From assembly GCA_947456795.1 (NCBI GenBank), contig CANGTI010000002.1, positions 62,001 through 126,000 on the forward strand: DNA of 64,000 nucleotides, given 5' to 3'. A program made the position numbers and the translations under genes. Under the pieces are notes generated by a model, which was given only the letters and a program-made list of their open reading frames with translations, did not search any database and was not told the DNA's origin. This DNA comes from Rickettsiales bacterium. Lineage in GTDB: Bacteria > Pseudomonadota > Alphaproteobacteria > Rickettsiales > Rickettsiaceae. Of this stretch, positions 25,371-35,875 are shown one piece after another (within the stretch, counting starts at the first letter, position 1; each line of letters opens with the position of its first letter).

Positions 25371-28300
25371 CTAATGCATTAATAAATTTTCAAATCTGGT
25401 CACACTACAATCTTCAAACCACAATATAAAGCAAGATACTTTATGATTGGGATAAATTTTTGACATTGCGGTTTTGTATCGATGCATTTGTTCAAGGTAT
25501 TTTTTTGGAATGTATTTTGCACTCTTTGGAACAGATGCGTCGGTTTTATAATCCACGATGCGTATCTCAGAATTGCTCAGTGTAAGTAAATCTATTCTGC
25601 CTATAAAGTGTTTGCCATTTGCACAATCAACGAAAGGCAACTCGGTGTAGATTTTATCTTTCAGCAAGCTTTGCCAAAAGTCACAAGCAAAAAGCCTTTT
25701 AATCTTAAAAAGCACCTCTGCTTGTTGGTTTGCATCCATTTTTTGGATTATTATGTGATTTGCTAAATCTTTGTTACCATTTAGCGACTCTTCTAGTAAT
25801 TTATGCACAATCGATCCGTACTGTGCCTTTATATTATTTTCCTCCAAGGGGCTTTTAGAGAAAATTTCATTTTGGCTTAATGGAGGTTGCTTCCATTGTG
25901 GCCTCATAGGCATTTCTTTTTCCTTTGCAGTAACGATTTTTTCAAGTTTGTTACAAAGTGCAAACTCTTGAGACTGCATGACCCAAAAGTCTCCTTGTAA
26001 GCCTAATTGTTCTAATAATTCCGAACGCTTTTTTATTGCATATTTATGCATCGTGCGGTTTGCAATTGAATACCAACTTTCTTCTCCTATGCAGGAGTTA
26101 TTTGCGCATAGTATTAGGTAGTCTTTGCATCTAGTAAACGCTACGTACATAAGCCTTAAATACTCTTGATAGGCTTTTTGATGTTCTAAGGTTTTGTATT
26201 TCGTGATGATTGTTGATTTTTCTCTGGGCAAAAATAACACTGCATTATTTTCAATCCAACAAATTCGATGCTCTTGGATCTTTAAGGAAGTAGCGTCCGG
26301 AATAATTACTACGCTGGACTCTAGGCCTTTTGCAGCATGCACTGTCATTATTTTAATTCCCCCTTTAGCAAGGTGATCTCTTTTTATTTCTACATCATTG
26401 GCTGCAAACCAATTCAAAAACTCATAAAGATTGCCTCCAATACCAGTTTCAAACTTTTTTGCAATTTGAAGGAACTCATCTATTACTTGATCATCCGAAT
26501 CTGAGTTATGTTGCATTAATAGGCCGCGAATCCCTAAGTGATCTATCAATATGAAAAAAAAATCAAACACACTGTAGCGCATAGACAGGTCTATTATTGC
26601 ACAAAGTTTGCTATGAATTGCCCTGTAAGTAGACAATGTGCTCAAGCAAATTGCTTGCCAAATTTCTTTATTTTTGGCAAGAGCGTATAACTCATCTTCT
26701 TGCAAGTTAAACAAAGGAGATTTTAATACGATTGCACAATTGAGATTATCAGAAGGAAGTAATACAAATTTGGCTATGGCAATAATGTCTAATATGCTTA
26801 AATTTGATTGCAGTTTGACTCTGTCTAGCCCAGATACTAATAGGCCTTGCTTGCGCAATGCATCAATTAAAAGGTTTGTGAAATCATTCCTTCTTTGAAC
26901 AAGGATTGTGATATCGGATTCTCTGATTCTAAGACCTGTTGAGGGTAAAACTATACCCTTTTCCAGCAAATCTTTTATGTAACACGCAATAATCTTTGCC
27001 ATTTTGAATTTTGTAGATTCTCGATGGTGATTTTCGGTTGGAGATGGCCAAGGTACTACATCTTGTTTGATTGCCTCATTGAGCACTGGCCATAATTCTA
27101 CTCTACCCAGATTTGTAGATCTAACTGAAGTAATGTCTGGGACTATGAAATCGGCTTTACTTGCCTTGACAGCTTTTTGTATAAAATCCACTATTACTTG
27201 AGTAGATCTATAACAATAGGTGAGGTCGATTGTAAGGTAGGGTTTGTTGGCTTGATGCATGCCGGCCGCAAGTATTTGTCTTGTATTTTGTAGGGCTAAA
27301 ACGTCTGCCCCCTGAAAGCTATATATGGACTGTTTTTTATCGCCAACGACAAAGATTGTTCTATCACTTTTTCTTGAATCTCCAGAAAAAAAGTCAAAAA
27401 TCAAGTTTTGAATTACCTGCCACTGGTCTGCGCTTGTATCTTGAGCTTCATCTACAAGAATGTGGTCTATTCCTCCATCTAACTTGTATAAGACCCATTC
27501 TTTATCACGTGATTGACCCAAAAGTTTATTAGTAAAAAAGATTAAATCGTTGTAATCAAGATATTCGTTTTTTATCTTAAAATTTTGGTACATTTGAAGA
27601 AGCACTTGTGCTACTTCATAAAGGTAAGTGCTCGATAACAAGGCAAAATGGTTTGCTATATTTTCAACTAAATTGGCAAAATCTTCCTGCCATTTTTCCA
27701 ACAGAGTGATTAGTGTAGAGTTCTGATCTTTTGTTTTTTTTGACAGTATCGATACTCTTTTTGATTGCTCTGTTGTTAAAAATATTGGTGTCAGGTCCTT
27801 CCATTTGCGTACCTTTTCCCTCTCATTAAGGCAAAGATATCCGTTGAGCTTTTTTATAATTTCTGAATCTTTGTAGTTACTTACTTCTGCTTTTATTTGT
27901 TCCTGAATTGGAATATTTAGCACATAAGAGGCAATGATTTGATCTTGTTGACGAATTGGTATTTTTGTTGTTTTAGAAAGATAATCTTTATATTCTTTGC
28001 TGCCTTCAAATTGGTCGATTAAGGAAAGAAATTTTCCAGAGATCACGCTGTACAGGATTTCATCTATAGTTGTTTCGTGGAAATTTTGCGCAAAAAACCT
28101 TACAGCGTCCAAAGCCTGTTTTGAGGAAAATAGATCTTTTTTGAGCTTTTCTATCGCCTGATGCATGAACATCTCATCTATCACGCGAAAAGTAGGAGAT
28201 ATGCCCGCTTCTACTGGAAACTTTTTAAGTATGTACTGGCAAAATGCATGTATTGTGCAAATCTTTATCGGTTCTGGTGCTTTAGAAATTTCTTGCAACA

Positions 28301-28613
28301 AATTTCTAGCTTTGACAAGTAATGAATCTTTCGGACGAACATCAAAGAGATTTGCTAAGATTGTTTTTAATTCTTCATCATTACTTTTTGACCATTTTGC
28401 CATTTCTTGCTTGATTCGGACCTGTATTTCATTTGCTGCAGCTTTTGTAAATGTTAGGCATAAAATTTTTTGAGGGTCTGCTCCAGTCACAAAAAGCCTC
28501 ATCAGGCGATCGATTAAAACCTTAGTTTTACCAGTGCCCGCTGAGGCCATTGTCCAAACAGATACATTGGGATCTGAAGCTTTTAATTGAGGAACGTTTG
28601 ATACTTTGTTCAT
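25371..28613 (-). CDS. addA: Double-strand break repair helicase-nuclease AddA
   Basis: This 1080-aa UvrD-like protein starts with the Q-motif region and Walker A (A-G-T-G-K-T, residues 25-30), followed by helicase motifs ILCLTFTKAAANE, ILVDEAQDTS, GDKKQSIYSFQGA and MTVHAAKGLE. The C-terminal RecB-type nuclease domain is intact, with G-R-I-D at 1005-1008 and D-Y-K at 1021-1023. AddA works with AddB to process broken ends for RecA. In most alphaproteobacteria addB is directly upstream; here rluD occupies that place and addB is not in the window. Confidence 0.93.
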   Translation of the reverse strand: MNKVSNVPQLKASDPNVSVWTMASAGTGKTKVLIDRLMRLFVTGADPQKILCLTFTKAAANEIQVRIKQEMAKWSKSNDEELKTILANLFDVRPKDSLLVKARNLLQEISKAPEPIKICTIHAFCQYILKKFPVEAGISPTFRVIDEMFMHQAIEKLKKDLFSSKQALDAVRFFAQNFHETTIDEILYSVISGKFLSLIDQFEGSKEYKDYLSKTTKIPIRQQDQIIASYVLNIPIQEQIKAEVSNYKDSEIIKKLNGYLCLNEREKVRKWKDLTPIFLTTEQSKRVSILSKKTKDQNSTLITLLEKWQEDFANLVENIANHFALLSSTYLYEVAQVLLQMYQNFKIKNEYLDYNDLIFFTNKLLGQSRDKEWVLYKLDGGIDHILVDEAQDTSADQWQVIQNLIFDFFSGDSRKSDRTIFVVGDKKQSIYSFQGADVLALQNTRQILAAGMHQANKPYLTIDLTYCYRSTQVIVDFIQKAVKASKADFIVPDITSVRSTNLGRVELWPVLNEAIKQDVVPWPSPTENHHRESTKFKMAKIIACYIKDLLEKGIVLPSTGLRIRESDITILVQRRNDFTNLLIDALRKQGLLVSGLDRVKLQSNLSILDIIAIAKFVLLPSDNLNCAIVLKSPLFNLQEDELYALAKNKEIWQAICLSTLSTYRAIHSKLCAIIDLSMRYSVFDFFFILIDHLGIRGLLMQHNSDSDDQVIDEFLQIAKKFETGIGGNLYEFLNWFAANDVEIKRDHLAKGGIKIMTVHAAKGLESSVVIIPDATSLKIQEHRICWIENNAVLFLPREKSTIITKYKTLEHQKAYQEYLRLMYVAFTRCKDYLILCANNSCIGEESWYSIANRTMHKYAIKKRSELLEQLGLQGDFWVMQSQEFALCNKLEKIVTAKEKEMPMRPQWKQPPLSQNEIFSKSPLEENNIKAQYGSIVHKLLEESLNGNKDLANHIIIQKMDANQQAEVLFKIKRLFACDFWQSLLKDKIYTELPFVDCANGKHFIGRIDLLTLSNSEIRIVDYKTDASVPKSAKYIPKKYLEQMHRYKTAMSKIYPNHKVSCFILWFEDCSVTRFENLLMH

Positions 28614-28683
28614 TGACCAATCAATCTAGATGCATCTGTGGGCAAGTTTGTGCTTTATACTTTTATTCTAGCTTTATGCAATA

Positions 28684-29775
28684 TTACAGAGATTCTATGC
28701 ATTGCGTTTGGATTCCTATTGTTTTACAGATTGTTAAAATATCTGAGGGCAGATTGGAGTAAAAATTTAGCAACTCTCCAGTTAATGGATGCAAAAAAGA
28801 TAGTCTATAGGCATGTAGTGCTTGACGTTTCAAAGATAGCACCACGTCTAATACCTCCTCTTGATTTAAACTTTTTTTTGCTCTTTGCTGATTACTTCCA
28901 TAAGTTTGATCTCCAACAATTGAATGCCCAATGTGAGATAAATGTACTCTGATTTGATGTGTTCTACCCGTTGAAAGCTTACATTTTACTAGGCTTATCT
29001 CTTTGTTTGTTGACAAGCCTAGACATTCATAATGCGTTAGAGCATATTTGCCTTGTTTTTTAAGAGTAAAAACTTTTTTAAGCAAAGTCTTAGTTTGGGA
29101 GAGCTCTGTTATTGGAGATTTTTGCATCAGATTTTCATTGCTCATCAGCCTACGCGTACAAACTGCCATTTTGGTATGACAACTAGGACTTTTTTTAAGG
29201 AAGTTTTCTATTTTTCCACATGCAGGCACTGGCACACCCCACACTAATGCTAGATAGTGTCTATCTACTTCTCTTTTGCTTATCTGTTCCGAAAGAAGAT
29301 TATGTGCAATGTTATTTTTTGCTACAACCATAAGGCCCGATGTATCTTTATCCAATCTATGTACTATTCCTGGCCTAAGAATTCCACCAATCGAGGATAA
29401 TTCGTCTCCATATTGATGCATTAGTCCGTTTGCTAAAGTGTCTTCATGATTGCCAATTCCTGGATGCACAACTACTCCAGCTGGTTTATCTATAATCAAT
29501 ATATCTTTGTCCTCGTATACAACTGTAAAATCTACTACGGAAGATTTCATTCTGATTTCTGGATTTGCAGGTATCAAAAGTCTTACGCAAAGCGGCTTTG
29601 TTATCTTAAAATCAGATTCTTTTATTAGTTCCCCATTGATGCTTACGCATCCACCTTTGATTAATTTTGTTAATGCGCTTCTAGATAAATCAGATACAGA
29701 CGATAGTGCTGCATCTATCCTCATATTAAAGTGCTGATCGCTTAAAAAATAATCTTTTTCTGAGTCTGTGTTCAT
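28684..29775 (-). CDS. rluD: 23S rRNA pseudouridine synthase, RluD/RluC type
   Basis: This 363-aa enzyme has an N-terminal S4 RNA-binding domain (RIDAALSSVSDLSRSAL, residues 19-35) and a RluA-family catalytic domain with H-R-L-D at 139-142, whose aspartate attacks the uridine. Later motifs STGRTHQIRVHLSHIGH and ALHAYRLSFLHP are standard. S4 plus this length fits RluD or RluC; the choice of RluD is by general resemblance. A polar linker at about residues 200-245 is longer than usual. Confidence 0.85.
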   Translation of the reverse strand: MNTDSEKDYFLSDQHFNMRIDAALSSVSDLSRSALTKLIKGGCVSINGELIKESDFKITKPLCVRLLIPANPEIRMKSSVVDFTVVYEDKDILIIDKPAGVVVHPGIGNHEDTLANGLMHQYGDELSSIGGILRPGIVHRLDKDTSGLMVVAKNNIAHNLLSEQISKREVDRHYLALVWGVPVPACGKIENFLKKSPSCHTKMAVCTRRLMSNENLMQKSPITELSQTKTLLKKVFTLKKQGKYALTHYECLGLSTNKEISLVKCKLSTGRTHQIRVHLSHIGHSIVGDQTYGSNQQRAKKSLNQEEVLDVVLSLKRQALHAYRLSFLHPLTGELLNFYSNLPSDILTICKTIGIQTQCIESL

Positions 29776-29999
29776 TTCATTGTTTTGTTAAAAATCTATT
29801 TACAACATTAAAATCCCTTGTTTCTGACTCAATGTAAAACACATTATCGCATTTTGTATATTTTATGGATCTACCTAAAAGCTTCAAATTGCTATATCAT
29901 GTGCACCATGCTTTTTTGAAATGACATGATTCCAGCATTGTCTTTTTGCTAGATGATGTATCTACCTAAGTTTTAGTTTTTTAAAACGCTGTAAAAATA

Positions 30000-32900
30000 A
30001 TGAAGAAAAACTATCCAACGACAAGTTCAAATCCTTCTTTTCCTGAGATAGAAAGAAAGATTTTAGAATATTGGAAGGAAAAAAATATTTTTCAAAAATC
30101 TATCGATCAAAAAGATTCTTCAAAGCAGTTCATTTTTTATGATGGCCCGCCTTTTGCCAATGGTTTGCCGCATTACGGGCATTTACTTACTGGGTTTATC
30201 AAAGATACGTATGCCCGCTTTCAAACAAGTCTTGGTAAGAGAGTAGAGAGGCGATTTGGATGGGATTGTCACGGTCTTCCTGCAGAGATGGAGGCTGAAA
30301 AAGAGTTGAAATTATCGGGAAGTCTGAGCATAAAAGAATATGGAATAGCAAAGTTTAACTCTCATTGTGCAAGCTCTGTCTTGAAATATACAAAACAATG
30401 GGAAGAATATGTAGAAAGACAAGGTAGATGGGTGGATTTTAGCAACTCCTACAAGACTATGGACATCAATTTCATGGAGTCTGTTATGTGGAGTTTTAAG
30501 GAGCTTTATGACAAGGGATATGTTTATTACGACTTAAAAGTCATGCCCTATTCTTGGGCCTGTCAAACATCGTTATCTAATTTTGAAACCAGACTAGATA
30601 ATTCTTACAGGCAAAAGGCTGACAAGGCTGTCACTGTAGCGTTTGAATGCAAGAGCATTCCAAATTTTTTAAAACAAGACAAAAGAGTGCTAAGATGCTT
30701 CTTATGTGCCTGGACTACAACTCCTTGGACGTTGGTTTCAAATTTGGCACTTGCAATAAGCAATAGCATTAAATACGCAATGATTTTAAAAGGGGGCAAT
30801 TGCTATGTATTGGCAGAGTCGGCTCTCGTAAAATATAAAGCAGAGTTTAGTGATGCTGAAAATCTTGGTCTAATTGAAGGAAAGCACTTAGAAGATATTT
30901 CTTATTTTCCTTTGTTTGAATATTTTAGTGATCGCAAAAATGCATTCAAAATTTTATCTGCAGATTTTGTAACTGACGAAGAAGGCACTGGAATAGTGCA
31001 TATAGCACCCGCATTTGGAGAAGATGATCAAATACTGTGTAAAAAGCACAATATCGATCCAGTATGCCCAATTGATGAAGGAGCGATTTTTAATGCCAGT
31101 GTTTCACATTTTTCTGGTCTGCACGTTTTTGATGCAAACGATGCAATAATTAAAAAGTTAAAATTAGAGCAAAAATGGATTAAAACCGAACAATATCTTC
31201 ACAGCTACCCTCATTGTTGGAGAACAGATCAGCCTCTCATTTACAAAGCTGTTCCTTCTTGGTATGTAAAAGTCTCGGCGTTTAAAGATAAGATGGTTCA
31301 GTTAAACCAAAAAATTAATTGGGTTCCTGGATACGTCAAAGATAATCTTTTTGGTAAATGGCTCGAAGGCGCTAAAGATTGGGCGATAAGTAGAAGTAGA
31401 TTCTGGGGCACTCCTATTCCTGTGTGGATTTCTGATGACCCAGCTTATCCTAGAATAGATGTATACGGATCTATAAAAGAATTAGAAAAGGACTTTGGAG
31501 TTTCGGTGCAAGATTTACATCGACCCTTCATAGATACGTTAACCAGATCCAACCCCAATGACCCTACTGGCAAATCCCAAATGAGAAGAGTACCAGATGT
31601 GTTTGATTGCTGGTTTGAGAGTGGCTCGATGCCTTACGCTCAGGTACATTATCCATTTGAGAATAAAGAACGTTTTGAGAATAGTTTTCCTGCAGACTTC
31701 ATCACGGAATATACAGCACAAACTAGAGGGTGGTTCTACACTTTAATGGTTTTATCTACGGCGTTATTTGAAAAACCTCCTTTTCTCAACTGTATCTGCC
31801 ACGGCGTTGTACTGGATCTAGCTGGGCAAAAACTTTCTAAAAGATTGCAAAACTATCCGGATCCTTTTGAGATTTTTAATAAATATGGTGCAGATGCTCT
31901 AAGGTTTACCATGCTTTCTTCCAGAGTTGTAAATGGAGGCGAGCTGCTTTTGGACAAAGAAGGAGTGATGGTATACGACACTCTTCGTCTTTATATTAAG
32001 CCTATTTGGCAGGCTTATCACTTCTTTTCTATGTACGCTAACGCAGACAACATTAGTGCAAAAATTTCCTTTAAATATGAAAATGCACTGGATGTGTATA
32101 TTATTTCTCAGCTAAAAAGCAGCGTAGACAAGATGAGACTTGCCCTGACAACATTTGATACACAAAATGCGTATCAAGAACTAGGTAATTTTTTTGAATC
32201 TTTAAATAACTGGTATATCAGAAGAAGTAGAGAGCGCTTTTGGAAAAGTGAATCATCTAAGGATAAAGAAGATGCTTATAATGCCTTATTTACTTCCTTG
32301 ATGACTATATGTAAAGCAGCATCTTCTCTGATTCCAATGATTGCAGAAGAAATCTATTTAGGCCTTGCGGGCAATGATGCAAAAGAAAGCGTGCATCTAG
32401 AAGATTTTCCAACTCTAGATTCAGTAAAAATTGACTCAGTGCTGCTTGATAGTATGGATAAGGTTCGTAGCATATGTAATGCCGCTTTGTTTATTAGAAA
32501 TAAGATCAACATCAAAATTAGACAACCTCTTAAAAGCATAACCATTGCTATTGTAGAAGAAGCTGATGTGAAAAAATTTGCCAATTTGATAAAGGACGAA
32601 ATTAACGTTAAACAGGTACTATTTACCAAAAACTTTTCTAGGTTTAGTAAAAAAAGATTGGTGCTACATCTGCCCCAGATTGCAAAAAGAATACCCGAAA
32701 AGATAAAATTACTACTAGACAGCGTTAAGAGTTCGGATTGGAATATAGAAGGAGAAAAAGCACGAGTTGGCAATTATATTTTAGAAAACTCTGAATATGA
32801 GCTGGTTACAGAATCTACTGAAGGAGACTCTGTGAAAATCATCCCTTCTCTTAACTGCATTGTATCTTTGGATACAAAAATTGACAAAAACCTTAAAAAC

Positions 32901-33155
32901 GAAGGTATAGCAAAAGACTTTATAAGGTCTATTCAGCAAACTAGAAAAGAAGAGTCGTTAGATATCACCACAAGAATATTATTGTGTGTTTACTCAGACA
33001 ACAAAGAACTTATGAAAAACCTTTCTGATTATATAGGTTTCATCGAGCAGCAAACTTTGTCTAAAATTACTTTTGCAAAAGAGCGCTTACAAAATTCTAA
33101 AAGTATTACCATCGATGATGAAGCACAGTTGCACTTTACAATGAGTAAAATTTAG
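30000..33155 (+). CDS. ileS: Isoleucyl-tRNA synthetase, type 2
   Basis: This 1051-aa class I synthetase charges tRNA-Ile. The HIGH motif reads H-Y-G-H at 58-61, the KMSKS loop reads K-L-S-K-R at 611-615, and the CP1 editing domain with TTPWTL and a GTGIVHIAPAFG segment is present. The K-x-S-K-R loop and eukaryote-like C-terminal region mark it as the type 2 (IleRS2) form, known in Rickettsia, Chlamydia and some other bacteria and generally insensitive to mupirocin. It has its own 224-base upstream region. Confidence 0.96.
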   Translation: MKKNYPTTSSNPSFPEIERKILEYWKEKNIFQKSIDQKDSSKQFIFYDGPPFANGLPHYGHLLTGFIKDTYARFQTSLGKRVERRFGWDCHGLPAEMEAEKELKLSGSLSIKEYGIAKFNSHCASSVLKYTKQWEEYVERQGRWVDFSNSYKTMDINFMESVMWSFKELYDKGYVYYDLKVMPYSWACQTSLSNFETRLDNSYRQKADKAVTVAFECKSIPNFLKQDKRVLRCFLCAWTTTPWTLVSNLALAISNSIKYAMILKGGNCYVLAESALVKYKAEFSDAENLGLIEGKHLEDISYFPLFEYFSDRKNAFKILSADFVTDEEGTGIVHIAPAFGEDDQILCKKHNIDPVCPIDEGAIFNASVSHFSGLHVFDANDAIIKKLKLEQKWIKTEQYLHSYPHCWRTDQPLIYKAVPSWYVKVSAFKDKMVQLNQKINWVPGYVKDNLFGKWLEGAKDWAISRSRFWGTPIPVWISDDPAYPRIDVYGSIKELEKDFGVSVQDLHRPFIDTLTRSNPNDPTGKSQMRRVPDVFDCWFESGSMPYAQVHYPFENKERFENSFPADFITEYTAQTRGWFYTLMVLSTALFEKPPFLNCICHGVVLDLAGQKLSKRLQNYPDPFEIFNKYGADALRFTMLSSRVVNGGELLLDKEGVMVYDTLRLYIKPIWQAYHFFSMYANADNISAKISFKYENALDVYIISQLKSSVDKMRLALTTFDTQNAYQELGNFFESLNNWYIRRSRERFWKSESSKDKEDAYNALFTSLMTICKAASSLIPMIAEEIYLGLAGNDAKESVHLEDFPTLDSVKIDSVLLDSMDKVRSICNAALFIRNKINIKIRQPLKSITIAIVEEADVKKFANLIKDEINVKQVLFTKNFSRFSKKRLVLHLPQIAKRIPEKIKLLLDSVKSSDWNIEGEKARVGNYILENSEYELVTESTEGDSVKIIPSLNCIVSLDTKIDKNLKNEGIAKDFIRSIQQTRKEESLDITTRILLCVYSDNKELMKNLSDYIGFIEQQTLSKITFAKERLQNSKSITIDDEAQLHFTMSKI

Positions 33156-33209
33156 TCCAAATCTCTTTTTCGATATGCAATTCTTAAAGCTTTTTGACTC
33201 TCTTGCGCC

Positions 33210-33239
33210 TTGACAAACCTATAAAGGGTCTTACATAGT
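33210..33239 (+). promoter_or_regulatory. Candidate clpX promoter
   Basis: TTGACA (33210-33215) and CATAGT (33234-33239) with an 18-base spacer, in the 192-base gap between ileS and clpX. Called by eye. Confidence 0.35.
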
Positions 33240-33347
33240 ACCTAAAGAGTTTTGATTAGAAATACTTAAGGCAACAACTCTGATGTTTTATTGATGTGCA
33301 AAGGACAGTTTTATTGTAATTTTTTAGCTTAGTTTTAGGTAGTAAAG

Positions 33348-34616
33348 ATGACAGACCTGATTGAAAACGATACCGCTCAATGTTCTTTCTGTTTGAAGAA
33401 GCAAAATCAGGTAAAACGCTTAATTGCGGGAGGCGACTCTGTATTTATCTGTAGCGAGTGTGTTGACCTCTGCTTTGAACTCTTAAGAGAAGAAGGTTCT
33501 AATAGAAGAGATGATGACGAAGTAGAAGAGATACCTTACCCCCAGGTTGTGTATCAGAAACTAAACGAATACATTGTAGGACAAGAAGAGGCAAAGAGGG
33601 TTCTTTCTGTTGCTCTTTACAATCATTACAAAAGAATCACCTATTTAGAAAAGGGAGGGGAAGTAGAAGTAGGTAAGTCCAACATTTTACTCATTGGTCC
33701 TACAGGCTCTGGAAAGACCCTTTTGGCTCGTACTTTGGCAAGAATACTTGACGTGCCTTTTGCAATGGCAGACGCTACTTCTTTAACTGAAGCCGGATAT
33801 GTTGGAGAAGATGTTGAGCATGTTATTTCTTATCTCTTGCAAGCCGCAGATCACGATATCGTACGGGCTCAAAATGGAATAATTTATATAGATGAGATAG
33901 ATAAGATAGCTGCTTGTAAATCTGATAACCCTTCAATTACAAGAGATGTATCAGGAGAAGGTGTGCAGCAAGCGTTGCTAAAGATAATGGAAGGCACCGT
34001 AGCTTCTGTTCCTCCTCAAGGTGGAAGAAAACATCCGCAACAAGAGTTTGTTCAGGTTGATACAACCAACATAATGTTTATCTGTGGTGGTGCATTTGTA
34101 GGTCTTGAAAATATCATTGAACAAAGAACTGCAAAGACTTCTATCGGGTTTGGAGCAAACATAAAAAGCAAAATGGATCACACCAGAAATAATCAATTAC
34201 TCAAGCAGCTTGATTCTGAAGATTTAATAAAATTTGGCCTTATTCCCGAATTTGTGGGAAGGTTGCCAGTAGTGGCTAATTTACAAACTCTAGATCAGAA
34301 AGAACTCGTAAGAATCCTTTATGAACCTAAAAATTCTTTAGTGAAACAATATCAAACGATATTTGAACTTGATAAAGTCAAGCTTGAATTTACACAACCA
34401 GCTTTGGATCTTATAGCTCAGAGAGCTCTAGAGAAAAAGACTGGTGCAAGAGGCCTGAGAAGTATTATTGAAAGTACTTTGCTAGACACTATGTTTAATA
34501 TTAACAAAGCTAAAGAAGGATCCAAATTCACGGTTGATAAGCAGATTTTGGACGAGGATCAAGCTACTCTAACTGTTACACAACAGAAAGGAAAAAAAAT
34601 GAAAAAAGCACTATAA
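33348..34616 (+). CDS. clpX: ATP-dependent protease ATPase subunit ClpX
   Basis: This 422-aa AAA+ unfoldase has the N-terminal zinc-binding domain with C12, C15, C35 and C38, Walker A GPTGSGKT, Walker [12 protein letters not shown], the RKHP pore region and the sensor-2 GARGLR near the C-terminus. It delivers proteins to ClpP. The usual clpP-clpX pairing is broken: clpP is about 20 kb away at 53842-54450. A strong terminator follows. Confidence 0.98.
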   Translation: MTDLIENDTAQCSFCLKKQNQVKRLIAGGDSVFICSECVDLCFELLREEGSNRRDDDEVEEIPYPQVVYQKLNEYIVGQEEAKRVLSVALYNHYKRITYLEKGGEVEVGKSNILLIGPTGSGKTLLARTLARILDVPFAMADATSLTEAGYVGEDVEHVISYLLQAADHDIVRAQNGIIYIDEIDKIAACKSDNPSITRDVSGEGVQQALLKIMEGTVASVPPQGGRKHPQQEFVQVDTTNIMFICGGAFVGLENIIEQRTAKTSIGFGANIKSKMDHTRNNQLLKQLDSEDLIKFGLIPEFVGRLPVVANLQTLDQKELVRILYEPKNSLVKQYQTIFELDKVKLEFTQPALDLIAQRALEKKTGARGLRSIIESTLLDTMFNINKAKEGSKFTVDKQILDEDQATLTVTQQKGKKMKKAL

Positions 34617-34633
34617 TCTGTAGGCTTTTCTTT

Positions 34634-34663
34634 AAAAGGCGACCAAATTCTTGTCGCCTTTTT
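34634..34663 (+). terminator. Rho-independent terminator of clpX
   Basis: Ten-base perfect stem AAAAGGCGAC/GTCGCCTTTT with loop CAAATTCTT, running directly into T residues. It begins 18 bases after the clpX stop. Confidence 0.9.
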
Positions 34664-34720
34664 ACTTTGTTTTAATGCTTTAATTGCCTATTTAGGCACA
34701 GGAGATCTTATCTTTCTTTC

Positions 34721-35875
34721 ATGATATCAGTCTACGTTCATTGGCCTTTTTGCCTAAGTAAGTGTCCTTATTGCGATTTTAATTCTCATGTTGCAAATAC
34801 ATTTGATTATCAGTTATGGAAGGATGCTTATAAGAAAGAGATAAATTATTTTAGCTCATACATTCAAGGAAAGAAGATAAGGTCTATATTTTTTGGCGGA
34901 GGAACTCCTTCTCTTATGTCTGCTGATCTTGTTGCATTTGTGATAAACGAAATTGCATGCTTGGGCATGATCGATTTATCTACCGAGATTTCTCTAGAAG
35001 CTAACCCCAATTCTGTTGAAGCAGAAAAATTTACTCAATTTGCTAAATGTGGAATCAATAGAATATCTATAGGTGTGCAGTCTTTAAATGATAATACTCT
35101 TAAATTCTTAGGGAGAAAGCATAGCGCTGCAGAGGCTATTAGGGCCATTGAGATAGCAAAGCAATGTTTTAGCAATGTTTCTTGTGATATAATATATGCA
35201 TGCCACGGTCAAACCCCTCAGAGTTGGAATTTAGAGCTTGAGCGTATAATTGATTTTCAATTAAGTCATCTTTCTCTTTATCAACTCACAATAGAGGAAC
35301 ATACAAAATTTCATACTTTGGTTAAACTTGGCAAATTGCCTCTTGTGAGCTCAGACTTTGCATTAGAACTCTATGAGCATACGAACGCTTGTCTTAGCAA
35401 TGCCGGATATGAGCAATATGAAATCTCTAACTATGCTTTAAGTAAGGCTTATCAGTGCAAGCATAATGTCAACTATTGGAATTACGAGAGTTACATTGGA
35501 GTTGGTCCTGGAGCCCATAGCAGGATGATTTCGGAAAATAGTATTGTCGCTATTGAAACCCATAAATCTCCACAAACCTGGATGGAACAAGTTAACTGCA
35601 ATTTTCACGGTATCTCTCTTGAGTATATGCTTAGCACTGAGGAAGCAATTACTGAAGTGTTGTTTATGGGCCTTAGAGTAAAATGTGGTCTTTGTATAAA
35701 TAAGCTAGAACAAATTGCAAAAAAAAGTCTAAGAGAATGCATGCAAGGTGCAAATTTTCAATTTTTAATTGATGAGGGCTTTTTATGTATAGCGGACGAA
35801 AGAATCCTTCTAACAAATAAAGGCATGCTTTTGCATAGTGAAATTACTTCTCAGTTGGTTGAAATTTTTTCTTAA
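34721..35875 (+). CDS. hemW: Radical SAM protein HemW
   Basis: This 384-aa protein carries the radical SAM cluster motif C11-x3-C15-x2-C18 in HWPFCLSKCPYCDFNSH, then the HemW/HemN hallmarks IRSIFFGGGTPSLM, EANPNSVE and GVQSLND. HemW is a heme-binding relative of HemN formerly annotated as coproporphyrinogen oxidase; it lacks that activity in studied cases and is linked to heme delivery. The F-N-S after the cluster cysteines and the ~380-residue length fit HemW rather than HemN. It converges on tmk with overlapping stops. Confidence 0.9.
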   Translation: MISVYVHWPFCLSKCPYCDFNSHVANTFDYQLWKDAYKKEINYFSSYIQGKKIRSIFFGGGTPSLMSADLVAFVINEIACLGMIDLSTEISLEANPNSVEAEKFTQFAKCGINRISIGVQSLNDNTLKFLGRKHSAAEAIRAIEIAKQCFSNVSCDIIYACHGQTPQSWNLELERIIDFQLSHLSLYQLTIEEHTKFHTLVKLGKLPLVSSDFALELYEHTNACLSNAGYEQYEISNYALSKAYQCKHNVNYWNYESYIGVGPGAHSRMISENSIVAIETHKSPQTWMEQVNCNFHGISLEYMLSTEEAITEVLFMGLRVKCGLCINKLEQIAKKSLRECMQGANFQFLIDEGFLCIADERILLTNKGMLLHSEITSQLVEIFS

